A DNA stretch of 64,000 nt. Source: Vibrio inusitatus. Lineage in GTDB: Bacteria > Pseudomonadota > Gammaproteobacteria > Enterobacterales > Vibrionaceae. The notes under the pieces were generated by a model. That model saw only the letters and a list, made by a program, of their open reading frames with translations. It made no database searches and was not told the origin of the DNA. Positions within the stretch are counted from its first letter, which is position 1; each line of letters starts with the position of its first letter. Made by a program: the position numbers and the translations under genes. The DNA lies in the NCBI GenBank assembly GCA_024346935.1, contig AP024879.1, positions 744,001 to 808,000 on the forward strand, read 5' to 3'. Below are positions 1 through 8,044 of the stretch, piece after piece.

Positions 1-127
1 TTAAAAATTCAGGATCTTTTTCTTTTACCCAATTGGCTAAACCATATTTACTTAGAATGATGATGATTTCATGAAATCTACTGGTATTTTGCTTAAATTG
101 TGAAAATTGATTCAGCTTCATATCCAT
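1..127 (-). CDS. ABC1/UbiB-like kinase, N-terminal fragment cut by window edge
   Basis: The minus strand reads 42 codons from an ATG at 127 to the window edge, beginning MDMKLNQFSQF and continuing through FHEIIIILSKYGLANWV. A basic start followed by an 'xxIIxxLxKYGLAxW' helix resembles the N-terminus of ABC1/AarF/UbiB-type atypical kinases, which are linked to ubiquinone metabolism. A purine-rich AAAAGAGA lies directly before the first ATG, so the second ATG (position 121) has the better spacing. Only the first ~5-10% of such a protein is visible and no catalytic motif is included, so the family call is tentative. Confidence 0.5.
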   Translation of the reverse strand, partial: MDMKLNQFSQFKQNTSRFHEIIIILSKYGLANWVKEKDPEFL

Positions 128-286
128 TCTCTTTTGTTATTTGAACTACCAATTGTATAGAATATTTAGGAGGACGTTATTTCAATAATATAGAAGTAAA
201 CTCAAGTTAATTCGAATCACTATGAATGAAAGTGGGATACTAAAATAAGCATCCCACAAGTAAGTAATTGGTGTACTTGATATGTA

Positions 287-1339
287 CTACAAGGATTGAA
301 CCGTTGGAAGAATACGGAAGCCGTCTTTCACTTTTTGACTTGGAATATAATGTCTAATTCCTAAGTTAAATACACCTGAATCATTCTTAGTTTTAATATT
401 GTTGATAGCATCGGGGCCACAGCCAAAACTAATCGTATATGTGCCATCAGCATTTTTAGTTGCTGTGTTTGAACTTAAATTTGCAACATCGTCAAACATA
501 AACCCGGCTTTGTCATAAACGGTAATAGACCAAAATGCTTGGTTTTTTGGATCTTCAAACGTTGCTTGATGACACTTATCAGCAGGGAAATTACCCGAAA
601 CTTCATAAATGTTGTCTTCAAGTTGCGCACCACCCCAACCAATAGCCGCACCTACTGTGTATTTCTCGTCGGTATACAATTCTTTGGATTTATCATTTGG
701 ATCGGTAAACATACCAGAGATAGCAGATGCCCCTTCTTTCTTGAATAATTGTGGCATTTGAGCTTTAAGACCCATTTCAACTTTATCAAATGACGCTTTG
801 TTAACTTGCTCTGCAACAAACTCGTCATTTGAGTTCGCTTGAATGGTCATTTTATCTTGGATTGCACGAACTTCGGCCTCTGTATAAGTTGCATCTAAAC
901 GCACAACAACATACAGGTGAGATCCTGTGTGAGTACTCAAAGAGAAAGTGCCAGCACCATAATGCATAGTCTGAATACGATGATCTTCCGTCACACCTTG
1001 AATCGACATATATTTGCCCTCTTCAATCTCAGGCATGGTAATTGTTGCACCTTTTGATACATCAATTACAGCAAACGAGTAGTAGGTATCACGATTCATA
1101 CGCACGACAGGTTGCTTATCTGTTGGGGTTAGATGGCGCTTATGAAGAAATTTATTTACACCTACTAATTCTTGGTTCTTCAAAAACTGATGAGAAGACT
1201 CAAGAGTAGGATATGTATCAGCGGTTGCAATCACACCATCAGGACTAAAAAAATCGCTATAAGTGCTGACCTCTGCTGATATTGCAGGTAGGGAAGTAAC
1301 AGTAAATCCAAGAGTAAGAGCTAACACAGTTTTTTTCAT
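287..1339 (-). CDS. Exported DUF1254/DUF1214 domain protein
   Basis: 350-residue protein with a Sec signal peptide (MKKTVLALTLGF..., cleavage near ISA-E at about residue 22). The central part (about 60-170) fits DUF1254, with a 'NRDTYYSFAVIDVSKGA' segment. The C-terminal third (about 245-335) fits DUF1214, with 'FWSITVYDKAGFMFD'. These two domains usually occur together in periplasmic or secreted proteins; their biochemical role is not established. An AAAGG Shine-Dalgarno lies ahead of the ATG. A 16-bp inverted repeat (1385-1400) about 46 bp upstream may be an operator. The full length suggests an intact gene. Confidence 0.85.
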   Translation of the reverse strand: MKKTVLALTLGFTVTSLPAISAEVSTYSDFFSPDGVIATADTYPTLESSHQFLKNQELVGVNKFLHKRHLTPTDKQPVVRMNRDTYYSFAVIDVSKGATITMPEIEEGKYMSIQGVTEDHRIQTMHYGAGTFSLSTHTGSHLYVVVRLDATYTEAEVRAIQDKMTIQANSNDEFVAEQVNKASFDKVEMGLKAQMPQLFKKEGASAISGMFTDPNDKSKELYTDEKYTVGAAIGWGGAQLEDNIYEVSGNFPADKCHQATFEDPKNQAFWSITVYDKAGFMFDDVANLSSNTATKNADGTYTISFGCGPDAINNIKTKNDSGVFNLGIRHYIPSQKVKDGFRILPTVQSL

Positions 1340-1382
1340 TTAAGAGCCTTTTAACATAATTAAATAATCTCAATTAACTATC

Positions 1383-1565
1383 CGTGTTAAAAACGTAACA
1401 TCCTCTATTTGATGTATTCAATTATATATCGCAGTATCACACTCAAAAAATGACATTGATGCATGTAAGATATTACCTAGTAACATATCACCAATTATGT
1501 TCTCAGCTATTGCTAAGTTCTGTATCGCCCAATGTCTATTTATCCCTCTATTAGACGAATTGATT
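1383..1565. repeat. Diverged direct repeat, copy A
   Basis: About 180 bp resembling 2091-2270 in the same orientation. Both start with the identical 22-mer CGTGTTAAAAACGTAACATC plus CT, then share patches such as 'AAGATATTACC' and 'CTCTA(T/A)TAGAC'. The far end of this copy covers the last codons of the 119-residue gene at 1540-1899. The pattern indicates an old tandem duplication of a gene plus its downstream spacer. Confidence 0.6.
1385..1400. promoter_or_regulatory. Candidate operator TGTTA-N6-TAACA, copy A
   Basis: Perfect 5-bp half-sites TGTTA and TAACA separated by 6 bp, inside a 22-bp block (1383-1404) repeated exactly at 2091-2112. It lies 46 bp upstream of the DUF1254 gene. Its persistence inside an otherwise diverged duplication suggests a protein-binding site, which is inference. 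Confidence 0.35.
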
Positions 1566-1899
1566 CCTTTAATAATGCGTTATAAACAATATCTGCTAGT
1601 ACCGCCTCATCTTGCGTGCAACCGTAGTTTATATGCTGCCCTACACGCAGGTGTCCAGCATCATCAAGTGCCGTACCAAAAGCGATTTGAGTAGCTATAT
1701 CGAGATATTCAGGGTGTTCATCGGCCATTTTATTGAGTGAGAGACGTAGAGCTTTCATTCCTACTTCTTCTGCTTGAGAGACATTTCGAAAGAGTTCTGT
1801 AATATATACCTGACACATTTCATCACTATTTAACTCGGATGCTACAGTCCAAGGCAAAAATGAGAGAGAAAGTATGCCAATGAGTGTGTTTAATTTCAT
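1540..1899 (-). CDS. Small exported protein of unknown function
   Basis: 119 residues. A signal peptide (MKLNTLIGILSLSFLPWTVA-SE) is followed by a soluble, mostly helical, acidic domain with two cysteines (in 'DEMCQVYI' and 'NYGCTQDE') that could form a disulfide in the periplasm. An AAGGG ribosome-binding site precedes the ATG. I do not recognise the family. The gene lies in a tandem duplication: the 3' end of a decayed relative is recognisable upstream at about 2243-2290 (ending xSLCLLEA versus xSIRLIEG here). Confidence 0.6.
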   Translation of the reverse strand: MKLNTLIGILSLSFLPWTVASELNSDEMCQVYITELFRNVSQAEEVGMKALRLSLNKMADEHPEYLDIATQIAFGTALDDAGHLRVGQHINYGCTQDEAVLADIVYNALLKESIRLIEG

Positions 1900-2818
1900 G
1901 AAAGTTACCCTTAGAAAGATGTTTTGTATTGTCTAAAATCAAAGTAATTATCCAGAGTTAACCTCTAATTAGAAGTTATTATTCACCGCTACTTTTTATA
2001 CGATCTCCAAGTATAAAGTTAAGCGTACATAGATTCTCCTTAAACTATGCTAGGCATCATAGCTAGGCTGAGTCTATAGTGCTTTACTCTCGTGTTAAAA
2101 ACGTAACATCCTATATTCGATGCATCTAATTATATACCGTAGTGCCACACCAAGATAATGAAATTGAAACATGCAAGATATTACCAGGTGATATATCACT
2201 AGCTAGATTCTCTGCTCTAACTAAATGTAGTAGCGACTAATATCAAGCCTCTAATAGACATAATGATCCCATCACAATGCAGCGCTCTAGAGGGATGTAC
2301 AGCCTACAGTTGAGCTCTTTACTTCAACAAAATGTTTGAATCCCCGTGTCAAGCTATGTGCGAATGGTAAACAAAAAATTTACTCGTAGCCTTTATTTCT
2401 GAATGAATTTTTTATCCATCTTATATCACAACATAAGGCGTGATGTGTTGTCCCCTTTCAGAGGCATAAATGAAATATCGATTCATCAGTAGACCTGTTA
2501 ATTTACCTAACGTAAATAAGGTGAAATGCATATCCGTATCATACAAATTGCATGATCGTTTAAGCTGCTAAATCTAAGAATATTTTTGGACAATCCCACA
2601 ATAGCGAAATCTCTAATTTAAAAATACTTGGATTAGTTAAAATACAGATGTAACTAGTCATTTTCCTTGATATTATGTCTTGATGGTATAAATAACTACT
2701 ACCTAAATGCGACTATAACAGAAAGTAATATCTGTTATGCAGCTAAAGCATTACTCGATATATACACATAAATAATACAATAACCAAAATAAGCTTATTA
2801 TACTTCGAGTACAATAAA
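1900..2818. other. AT-rich region without an intact gene
   Basis: 919 bp with no convincing intact gene. It contains the second copy of the diverged repeat (2091-2270) and, on the minus strand around 2243-2290, what reads like the last codons of a decayed paralogue of the neighbouring 119-residue gene. The remainder (2300-2818) is AT-rich with frequent stops in all frames, and I see no further structure in it. Confidence 0.5.
2091..2270. repeat. Diverged direct repeat, copy B
   Basis: Partner of 1383-1565. The first 22 bp are identical, including TGTTA-N6-TAACA at 2093-2108. On the minus strand the stop at 2245-2243 and the preceding codons align with the end of the 119-residue gene: both keep S, L and E at matching places. 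The stop-to-operator distance is also nearly the same (about 135 versus 140 bp). Confidence 0.55.
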
Positions 2819-3046
2819 ATGAACATAGCTAACATTCAAATATTTATTAATCAACTACTCCCTTCCCTGACAGGTACATTAAAAGCCACTCCCGTAACTG
2901 GTGGTATTATTTCAATTAGTTACTCTAATGGTTCTAGAGCAGGCTCTACAAGCTTAGCACTATATAAGCATGAAATAATAGCCGCCATGCAAGGCAATGA
3001 CAATGGCTACCTACAAGAACAAATTAACTACCTAGTTTCACTATAG
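2819..3046 (+). CDS. Small hypothetical protein
   Basis: 75 residues starting MNIANIQIFINQLLPSL, with a central Ser/Gly-rich stretch and a plausible helical C-terminus. No signal peptide or membrane segment is evident, and no strong Shine-Dalgarno precedes the ATG. Amino-acid composition is more protein-like than the surrounding out-of-frame ORFs. It is followed after 18 bp by another small ORF. I do not recognise the family; it may be accessory cargo or spurious. Confidence 0.4.
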   Translation: MNIANIQIFINQLLPSLTGTLKATPVTGGIISISYSNGSRAGSTSLALYKHEIIAAMQGNDNGYLQEQINYLVSL

Positions 3047-3064
3047 ATACCGAGAGAAAAAGCA

Positions 3065-3223
3065 ATGATAAGCGTGATAATATATATGATAATCTTTAAT
3101 TCAGTAATAATTGAACCTATAGAGGATAAAGTAAAAAATAAGTCTAACGATTATGAAATATCGGAATATTGTGCTCCGAACTCCAAAGTCCAACCGACTA
3201 ATTGCACTAAAGTTAGGAAGTAA
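3065..3223 (+). CDS. Possible small membrane or exported peptide
   Basis: 52 codons from ATG. A hydrophobic, isoleucine-rich N-terminus (MISVIIYMIIFNSVII) could be a signal or membrane segment, followed by a polar tail with two cysteines. A GAGAG purine stretch lies about 8 nt upstream of the ATG. It follows the 75-residue ORF by 18 bp on the same strand, so the two could be co-translated. It is short and unmatched to any family I know. Confidence 0.25.
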   Translation: MISVIIYMIIFNSVIIEPIEDKVKNKSNDYEISEYCAPNSKVQPTNCTKVRK

Positions 3224-3476
3224 CACTCTCTAGATGTGCTATCTGGAATCGCCTTGTTGATCTAATCAATCTGAGAGTAGATCTCTCGCATAGTCCATCT
3301 TTTCTAGTTTCTAGTTTCTAGCGGGCATACCTAGGTTCAAGCTCACCAAAATGAAAATATATATATCGCTCGAGCATAACGTTCGAAGGTGAGGCATTGT
3401 ATTTTTCCACTCATTACTTTTTATAAATCAACATTACTTGGACATTTCTATTTAAATTTATAGGCGTAACTGATGT

Positions 3477-4574
3477 ATGGAATCCACTCTCTCCGCGGCT
3501 AACTACACTTTAGCCAAGGTTTTCAATAATGAGGCTTCCAGCATGCTAAATAGTAACGTGATCGGTATAGACCTAGCGAAAAATGTCTTTCAAGTTTGTC
3601 ATATCAGTATCCATGGAGAACTACTGAGTAACAAAGCTATGAGCAGGCAAAAACTTAAAGAGTTTTTGGCAATGGCTAAACCTTCTATTGTGGCTGTTGA
3701 AGGATGTGCTAGCTGCCATTATTGGGGACGTTTCGCTGAACAGTTTAGTCACGATGTACGAATCATTAACCCAAAGAAAGTTAAAGGCTATCTTGAAGGT
3801 CACAAAACTGACGCGAATGATGCGTTAGCTGTAGCGAATGCCGCATTACAAATTGGTCTTAAGTACAGTAAGCCCAAAACAGTTGACCAGCAAGGACTTC
3901 ATTCTCTTGAAACCAGTCGTCAGTTATTAACTCGTTCTATGGTTTCCATAGGCCAGCATATTCGTGCGACCATTCTTGAGTATGGTGTTGTTAATGCTAA
4001 AGGAGAAATCGGTCTAAAAAAATCGGTTACCTCAGTTCTTGATGGACAGTCCGAAATGCCAACACCATTGGTTACGACGATTACAATGATGTGGCAACAA
4101 TACCTCAATCTAAAATCAGAGTTGAAGCAGTTAGAAAAAACCAAAAACGCTCTTACTCGACAGATTGAACCATGTCGTAGATTAATGGAGTTAGAAGGGA
4201 TAGCCGAAACAACAGCGTCAATGCTGTATGTCACATTAGGCAATGGCGATCAGTTTAAAAATGGCCGGCAAGCCTCAGCGTTCGTTGGCTTAACCCCAAA
4301 ACAACATAGCTCTGGTGGTAAAACTATAATGCTTGGGATTAACAAAACTGGTGGAGTAAAAGATCTACGCTCATTACTCTATTTAGGTGCGATGTCCTAC
4401 CTTGCTAGACTTCCTGAAGTTCCTACTACCCAGAAACAGGCATGGTTAATTGAACTGGTCAAGAGGATTGGCTTTAAACGAGCCTGTATTGCATTAGCAA
4501 ATAAGACGGTTAGAACCGCGTGGGCAATGCTCCGCTATGAGACAAAATATCAATCAATACCAGCAACAGTTTAA
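3477..4574 (+). CDS. IS110-family transposase (IS1111 group)
   Basis: 365 residues, normal for IS110-type DEDD recombinases. The N-terminal RuvC-like domain has 'VIGIDLAKNVFQVC' (first Asp), 'VAVEGCAS' (Glu) and 'HKTDANDA' (two Asp). A central coiled-coil linker is followed by the C-terminal Transposase_20 domain, with 'LEGIAETTASMLY' and 'FVGLTPKQHSSGGK' carrying the conserved Ser region. The protein acts with an element-encoded guide RNA to recombine a circular intermediate into its target. The first ATG coincides with the left inverted repeat; an internal ATG at 3543 (MLNSNVIGID) is an equally likely start because it sits just before the conserved domain. Confidence 0.9.
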   Translation: MESTLSAANYTLAKVFNNEASSMLNSNVIGIDLAKNVFQVCHISIHGELLSNKAMSRQKLKEFLAMAKPSIVAVEGCASCHYWGRFAEQFSHDVRIINPKKVKGYLEGHKTDANDALAVANAALQIGLKYSKPKTVDQQGLHSLETSRQLLTRSMVSIGQHIRATILEYGVVNAKGEIGLKKSVTSVLDGQSEMPTPLVTTITMMWQQYLNLKSELKQLEKTKNALTRQIEPCRRLMELEGIAETTASMLYVTLGNGDQFKNGRQASAFVGLTPKQHSSGGKTIMLGINKTGGVKDLRSLLYLGAMSYLARLPEVPTTQKQAWLIELVKRIGFKRACIALANKTVRTAWAMLRYETKYQSIPATV

Positions 4575-4786
4575 GTGTAACGCAGTACCAAATTTTACAA
4601 AATGATGATGCATAATAGGTAAGACCAACCTACTGAGAACCTGACCGAAGTGTAATGTTTTCAAAAACTGCCTAACTGAATAGGTCAGTAGGTGCGCAAA
4701 CATCAAAGGTTAGGGGGTAGCTCCCCCAACAGAAACCGAATATACGACCGCATCTTAACTTTTATGGTTCGTCGCTTTGTAAATAC
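4575..4786 (+). ncRNA. Putative seekRNA/bridge RNA region of the IS1111 element
   Basis: The ~210 bp between the transposase stop and the right inverted repeat have no ORF but several pairings: ACCTACTGA (4628-4636) with TCAGTAGGT (4685-4693), and a strong GGGGG/CCCCC hairpin (4709-4730). IS1111-group elements are known to encode their guide RNA downstream of the transposase, so this is the expected place. Exact RNA ends and guide loops cannot be assigned by eye. Confidence 0.5.
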
Positions 4787-4845
4787 GTGGATTCCATATA
4801 CATTTCGGGGCAAAGGTGTGTTACGCGCCCTGTGAACACACCTCT

Positions 4846-5714
4846 GTGGGATAGACGGCACCTGTTGCCAGGTGCACCCTCCTCAGAACCGTACGTGCAA
4901 CTTCCACTGCATACGGCTCAAGCCTCCACAAAAGCACCGTTAAGCACCCAGTAACTAAATAATCTTAGAAGCTGTGAGACCAGAAATCCGATCATCGATC
5001 TACTTCCCTCACTTTAATTACCTTTGCGATACACACTTAAAGCTTTAAAGCTGCCCCAATGGCCACTTAGTGAATAAGTAACCACGATTCGTTGTCAGAA
5101 GACACACTGATTTCATTCGAAATCAACATTTACTTTTCTTCTTTTATAAAGTTCTTCAAACTATCTCGCAACGGGAGACCAATTAGAAGTCAGCTCGCTT
5201 TCGCACCAGATATAAACCTGTATCCACTTCATTACAAAGCGGCATTCCCTTTCTCTAACCTCCTTTACCTGCATACCTATCGGCAATCTTCACAGACTGC
5301 TTTCCCATAGGGAGATATACAGGCTTACCCTGTTCCGTATGTCGCGTAAATGTCAACGTAGATGCCTACTATGGTGCGAAGAGTACATTGTTCACGAAAG
5401 AGTATTCGTCCAACCTCTTTCCGACTCTCGTTGCCTTTTTGGCTACAGCGTATTAACCACTTCCGCTGCTTCATCGTATAACGTACCTTACATGGATTCA
5501 CATTAGATTCATCATATTGACTCCCTAGCACTTACCCGATTTGTGGTTACCAGGAAGAACGTCCTCTCACGGTTCCGTTCCCGCTCAGCCTAGCGGCTGA
5601 GTTTCGTCACATTGTCAGATCCGCTGCTTTATTCAGGATCCTAGGGTCATCTGGTGATACAGATGGTTCACTCTTCTCGTGGTGAACAACGCTTCATACG
5701 ACTTCAGGTCGCAC
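4846..5714 (-). mobile_element. Group II intron without an intron-encoded protein
   Basis: On the minus strand the element begins GTGCGACCTGAAG (5' boundary at 5714), matching the bacterial group II start GTGCGnC. It ends CTATCCCAC (3' boundary at 4846, the usual AY end). Domain V is the 34-nt hairpin at 4886-4919, which begins GAGCCGTATGC and ends CGTACGGTTC. It is followed by a domain VI hairpin (GCACCTG/CAGGTGC) with an unpaired A seven nt from the 3' end (4852), the expected branch point. The whole is about 869 nt and I find no reverse-transcriptase motifs in it, so splicing or mobility would need a protein supplied in trans. Confidence 0.75.
4886..4919 (-). ncRNA. Group II intron domain V
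   Basis: A 34-nt hairpin reading GAGCCGTATG...CGTACGGTTC on the minus strand. This is the length and pattern of the catalytic domain V of bacterial group II introns, with a GGAA-type tip. It is the most conserved part of the ribozyme and anchors the intron call. Confidence 0.8.
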
Positions 5715-5744
5715 GGACAATTCCGAGTTACGCCACCCTACCAA

Positions 5745-5905
5745 CAAGGTTCTGGGGCATTAAGTCAATGCACTGGGTTCTGGACGTTAAAATGAAAGAA
5801 GATGAGTACCAAATCTACAAAGATAACGGAGCGGAAAATCTATCTTGCCTACGTCATATCAGGCTTAATGTGCTGCGTTCAATGCCGGATTATGCTGTGT
5901 GGTAA
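5745..5905 (+). pseudogene. ISAs1-family transposase, C-terminal remnant
   Basis: The frame reads WGIKSMHWVLDVKMKEDE...NGAENLSCLRHIRLNVL, which matches the 'HWxLDVxxxED...I...N.AEN...RH..LN.L' block around the catalytic Glu of ISAs1/H-repeat DDE transposases. Only about 50 residues of an expected ~370 remain, and the protein stops early after LNVL. The open frame extends upstream to 5654, but that part lies across the group II intron boundary at 5714 and is not transposase-like. The sequence near 5913-5932, ending CGCCCTG, may be the element's right inverted repeat. Confidence 0.65.
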
Positions 5906-6126
5906 AAAACAAACACTCATGTGGTCGCCCTGTGCATTTAATTTTTGAAAGTTAGTGCTAATTGTGTCGGAAAACGGATAGAAAAAAAATAACAACGTAC
6001 TAACATTGAGTTAATTTATATCGCATTAATATTCAAGGAAATATGTTTTCTGGCTACAAATAAATTTGCACTTTTTCCAAAAGCTATCACTAATCTTCCT
6101 TTTTGAAATTTAATAAAGAGAACATT

Positions 6127-7932
6127 ATGAACGATAAAAACAAATTCTCCCGCCGTGACTTTATAAAGTCAGCAGGCTTAACCACTGCTGCAATCGCAAC
6201 ATCAAGCCTCGGTAATTTCGCCTCTGCTACAGATCAGAAAAATGCCACAACTAATACAGTAAAAAAGAAGGCAAAAAGTAATAAATCCACACACCAAGGT
6301 CCTTATAATATTTTAATGATTGTAACAGACCAAGAGCGCTATTTAGAAAAATCTGAGTTGCCTAAAGGTTACAGTTTACCTGGGCATGATCGATTAGCTG
6401 AGCAGGGCATTACATTTGAAAACCATCAAATAGCGTCTTGCGTGTGTACCTCATCGCGCGCGGTACTCTATACCGGCCAACATATTCAACATAATGGTAT
6501 GTTTGATAATACTGATTTCCCTTGGTCTGATAGTATGTCGAGAGATATTGATACCTTAGGCGATATCATGCGTAGGCAGGGGTATTACAGTGCTTATAAA
6601 GGCAAATGGCATCTAACAGGAGAGTTTGAAACCATCAATAGTTTGAACGACCCTGAGCGACTATTGACTGCTGAAATGGAAGAGTATGGGTTCTCAGATT
6701 ATAGAGGAATTGGCGATATCATCGGTCACACCGAAGGTGGCTACTTATATGATAATGTGATTTCCTCTACTAGCAGAAGCTGGATGCGCAGCAAAGGGGA
6801 GAAGTTACGACAAGAAGGTAAACCATGGTTTCTGGCAGTAAACTTCGTTAACCCTCATGATGTTATGTTTTACAATACGGACCGCCCTGATGAAAAAATA
6901 CAAGGCGAAAAGTCTTGGTTCAATATCAATAAAGACCCTGACTACGGCTTATATAAACAACAATGGAATGTGAGAATACCTGACTCTCGTAAACAGTCTT
7001 TCAACGAAAAAGGACGACCATCAACTCATCTTGAGTTTAAAAACTCCAATGCAGTAATGCTTGGAAAAATACCCAATGAAGATGATCGCTGGGAAAGACT
7101 CAATAACTACTATTTCAATTGTATACAAGACGTAGATCGTAATATTGTTAATTTACTTGATGAACTTGAAGCCTTAGGCATTGATGACAATACCATTGTT
7201 ATCTACACCTCTGATCATGGTGAACTAGGTGGTGCACACGGATTAGTCGGAAAAGGTGCAACGGCTTACGCTGAACAAAACAATGTACCGTTTACGATTA
7301 TCCACCCAGCGTACGAAGGCAATAAACGTTGTAGAGCAGTGACTTCTCATGTTGATATCGCAACAACTTTAATTAGTTTAGCAGGTGGTGATGCCACTTC
7401 AATTACCAACCTGCCAGGTAAAGATATCTCGACAATATTGGATGATCCAGAAAAAGCGGAATTTAATGCACTTCGCGAAGGTGCGTTGTATAACTTTAAT
7501 ATGTTTGGTTTTATCGACAGTGATTATATTAATGATATTGATAACTTCCTTCTTAGTGGAGGAACAATGGCAGGGATGGCTAAACAAGGCTTTAAGCCTA
7601 ATCTGAAAAAAAGAGGCGCTATCCGTAGTATCTGCGATGGTCGTTATAAATTTAACCGTTATTACTCACCATTAGAGCACCACATTCCTACCACAACCGA
7701 TGAGCTTTTTGCCCATAACGATGTTGAATTGTATGACTTGCAAGCTGATCCTAAGGAAATAAATAACTTAGCAACTAATCGTGGTGAATACGACAGCATC
7801 ATTAGCATGATGAACGATAAATTAAATAAGCTGATTGCCGATGAAGTAGGTGAAGATGTCGGTCAGATGATGCCTGAAATCGAAGGGGTTCAATGGACAC
7901 TTGTGTCATCAATTGAGGCTTTCCGCCCATAG
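6127..7932 (+). CDS. Tat-exported type I sulfatase family protein
   Basis: 601 residues from the ATG at 6127, which follows an AAAGAGA ribosome-binding site; an upstream TTG at 6103 is less likely. The N-terminus has a twin-arginine signal (SRRDFIKSAGL) ending near ASA. The alkaline-phosphatase-like fold shows 'ILMIVTDQ', the sulfatase signature CTSSR (Cys107 to Arg111, a C-x-S-x-R site matured to formylglycine), 'YKGKWHL' and 'IYTSDHGELGGAHG' for metal binding. It likely hydrolyses sulfate esters in the periplasm; the substrate is unknown. No formylglycine-generating or anSME maturase is seen nearby. Signature and length are intact. Confidence 0.88.
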   Translation: MNDKNKFSRRDFIKSAGLTTAAIATSSLGNFASATDQKNATTNTVKKKAKSNKSTHQGPYNILMIVTDQERYLEKSELPKGYSLPGHDRLAEQGITFENHQIASCVCTSSRAVLYTGQHIQHNGMFDNTDFPWSDSMSRDIDTLGDIMRRQGYYSAYKGKWHLTGEFETINSLNDPERLLTAEMEEYGFSDYRGIGDIIGHTEGGYLYDNVISSTSRSWMRSKGEKLRQEGKPWFLAVNFVNPHDVMFYNTDRPDEKIQGEKSWFNINKDPDYGLYKQQWNVRIPDSRKQSFNEKGRPSTHLEFKNSNAVMLGKIPNEDDRWERLNNYYFNCIQDVDRNIVNLLDELEALGIDDNTIVIYTSDHGELGGAHGLVGKGATAYAEQNNVPFTIIHPAYEGNKRCRAVTSHVDIATTLISLAGGDATSITNLPGKDISTILDDPEKAEFNALREGALYNFNMFGFIDSDYINDIDNFLLSGGTMAGMAKQGFKPNLKKRGAIRSICDGRYKFNRYYSPLEHHIPTTTDELFAHNDVELYDLQADPKEINNLATNRGEYDSIISMMNDKLNKLIADEVGEDVGQMMPEIEGVQWTLVSSIEAFRP

Positions 7933-7990
7933 ATCATGATGGCATCTATTACCCATATTACTCTCGGTAAAGTAATTTATTACGTCTGCC

Positions 7991-8016
7991 AAAGGGGCCT
8001 ATTTTTAGGCTCTTTT
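7991..8016 (+). terminator. Rho-independent terminator after the sulfatase
   Basis: AAAGGGGCCT-attttt-AGGCTCTTTT forms a 10-bp stem with two G-U pairs and a T-rich end, about 60 bp past the sulfatase stop codon. Confidence 0.6.
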
Positions 8017-8044
8017 AAAGACATTTTGATAACTAAGGATAGTT

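Larger units (their letters stand above)
3470..4800 (+). mobile_element. IS1111-group (IS110 family) insertion sequence
   Basis: About 1.33 kb. Subterminal perfect 11-bp inverted repeats ATGGAATCCAC (3477-3487) and GTGGATTCCAT (4787-4797) bracket one IS110-type transposase gene. Known IS1111-group elements extend about 7 bp outside the left repeat and 3 bp outside the right; those offsets give the quoted ends and are inferred. Such elements lack classical terminal repeats and target duplications, and use an element-encoded RNA (seekRNA or bridge RNA) to choose the target. The transposase is full length, so the copy may be active. Confidence 0.8.

Noticed and set aside
4846..5714. Short ORFs inside the group II intron (5092-5310 plus, 5325-5531 minus) as proteins or as RT remnants
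   Set aside because: They show no reverse-transcriptase, maturase or endonuclease motifs and overlap the ribozyme sequence.
3463..5734. Integron attC sites suggested by GGCGTAAC / GTTACGCC
   Set aside because: The 8-mers do not fit the RYYYAAC...GTTRRRY core pattern, no integrase or cassette run is present, and no Vibrio cassette repeat was recognised.
5654..5744. Upstream part of the 83-codon frame as transposase sequence
   Set aside because: It crosses the group II intron 5' boundary at 5714 and has no ISAs1 similarity before about 5745.
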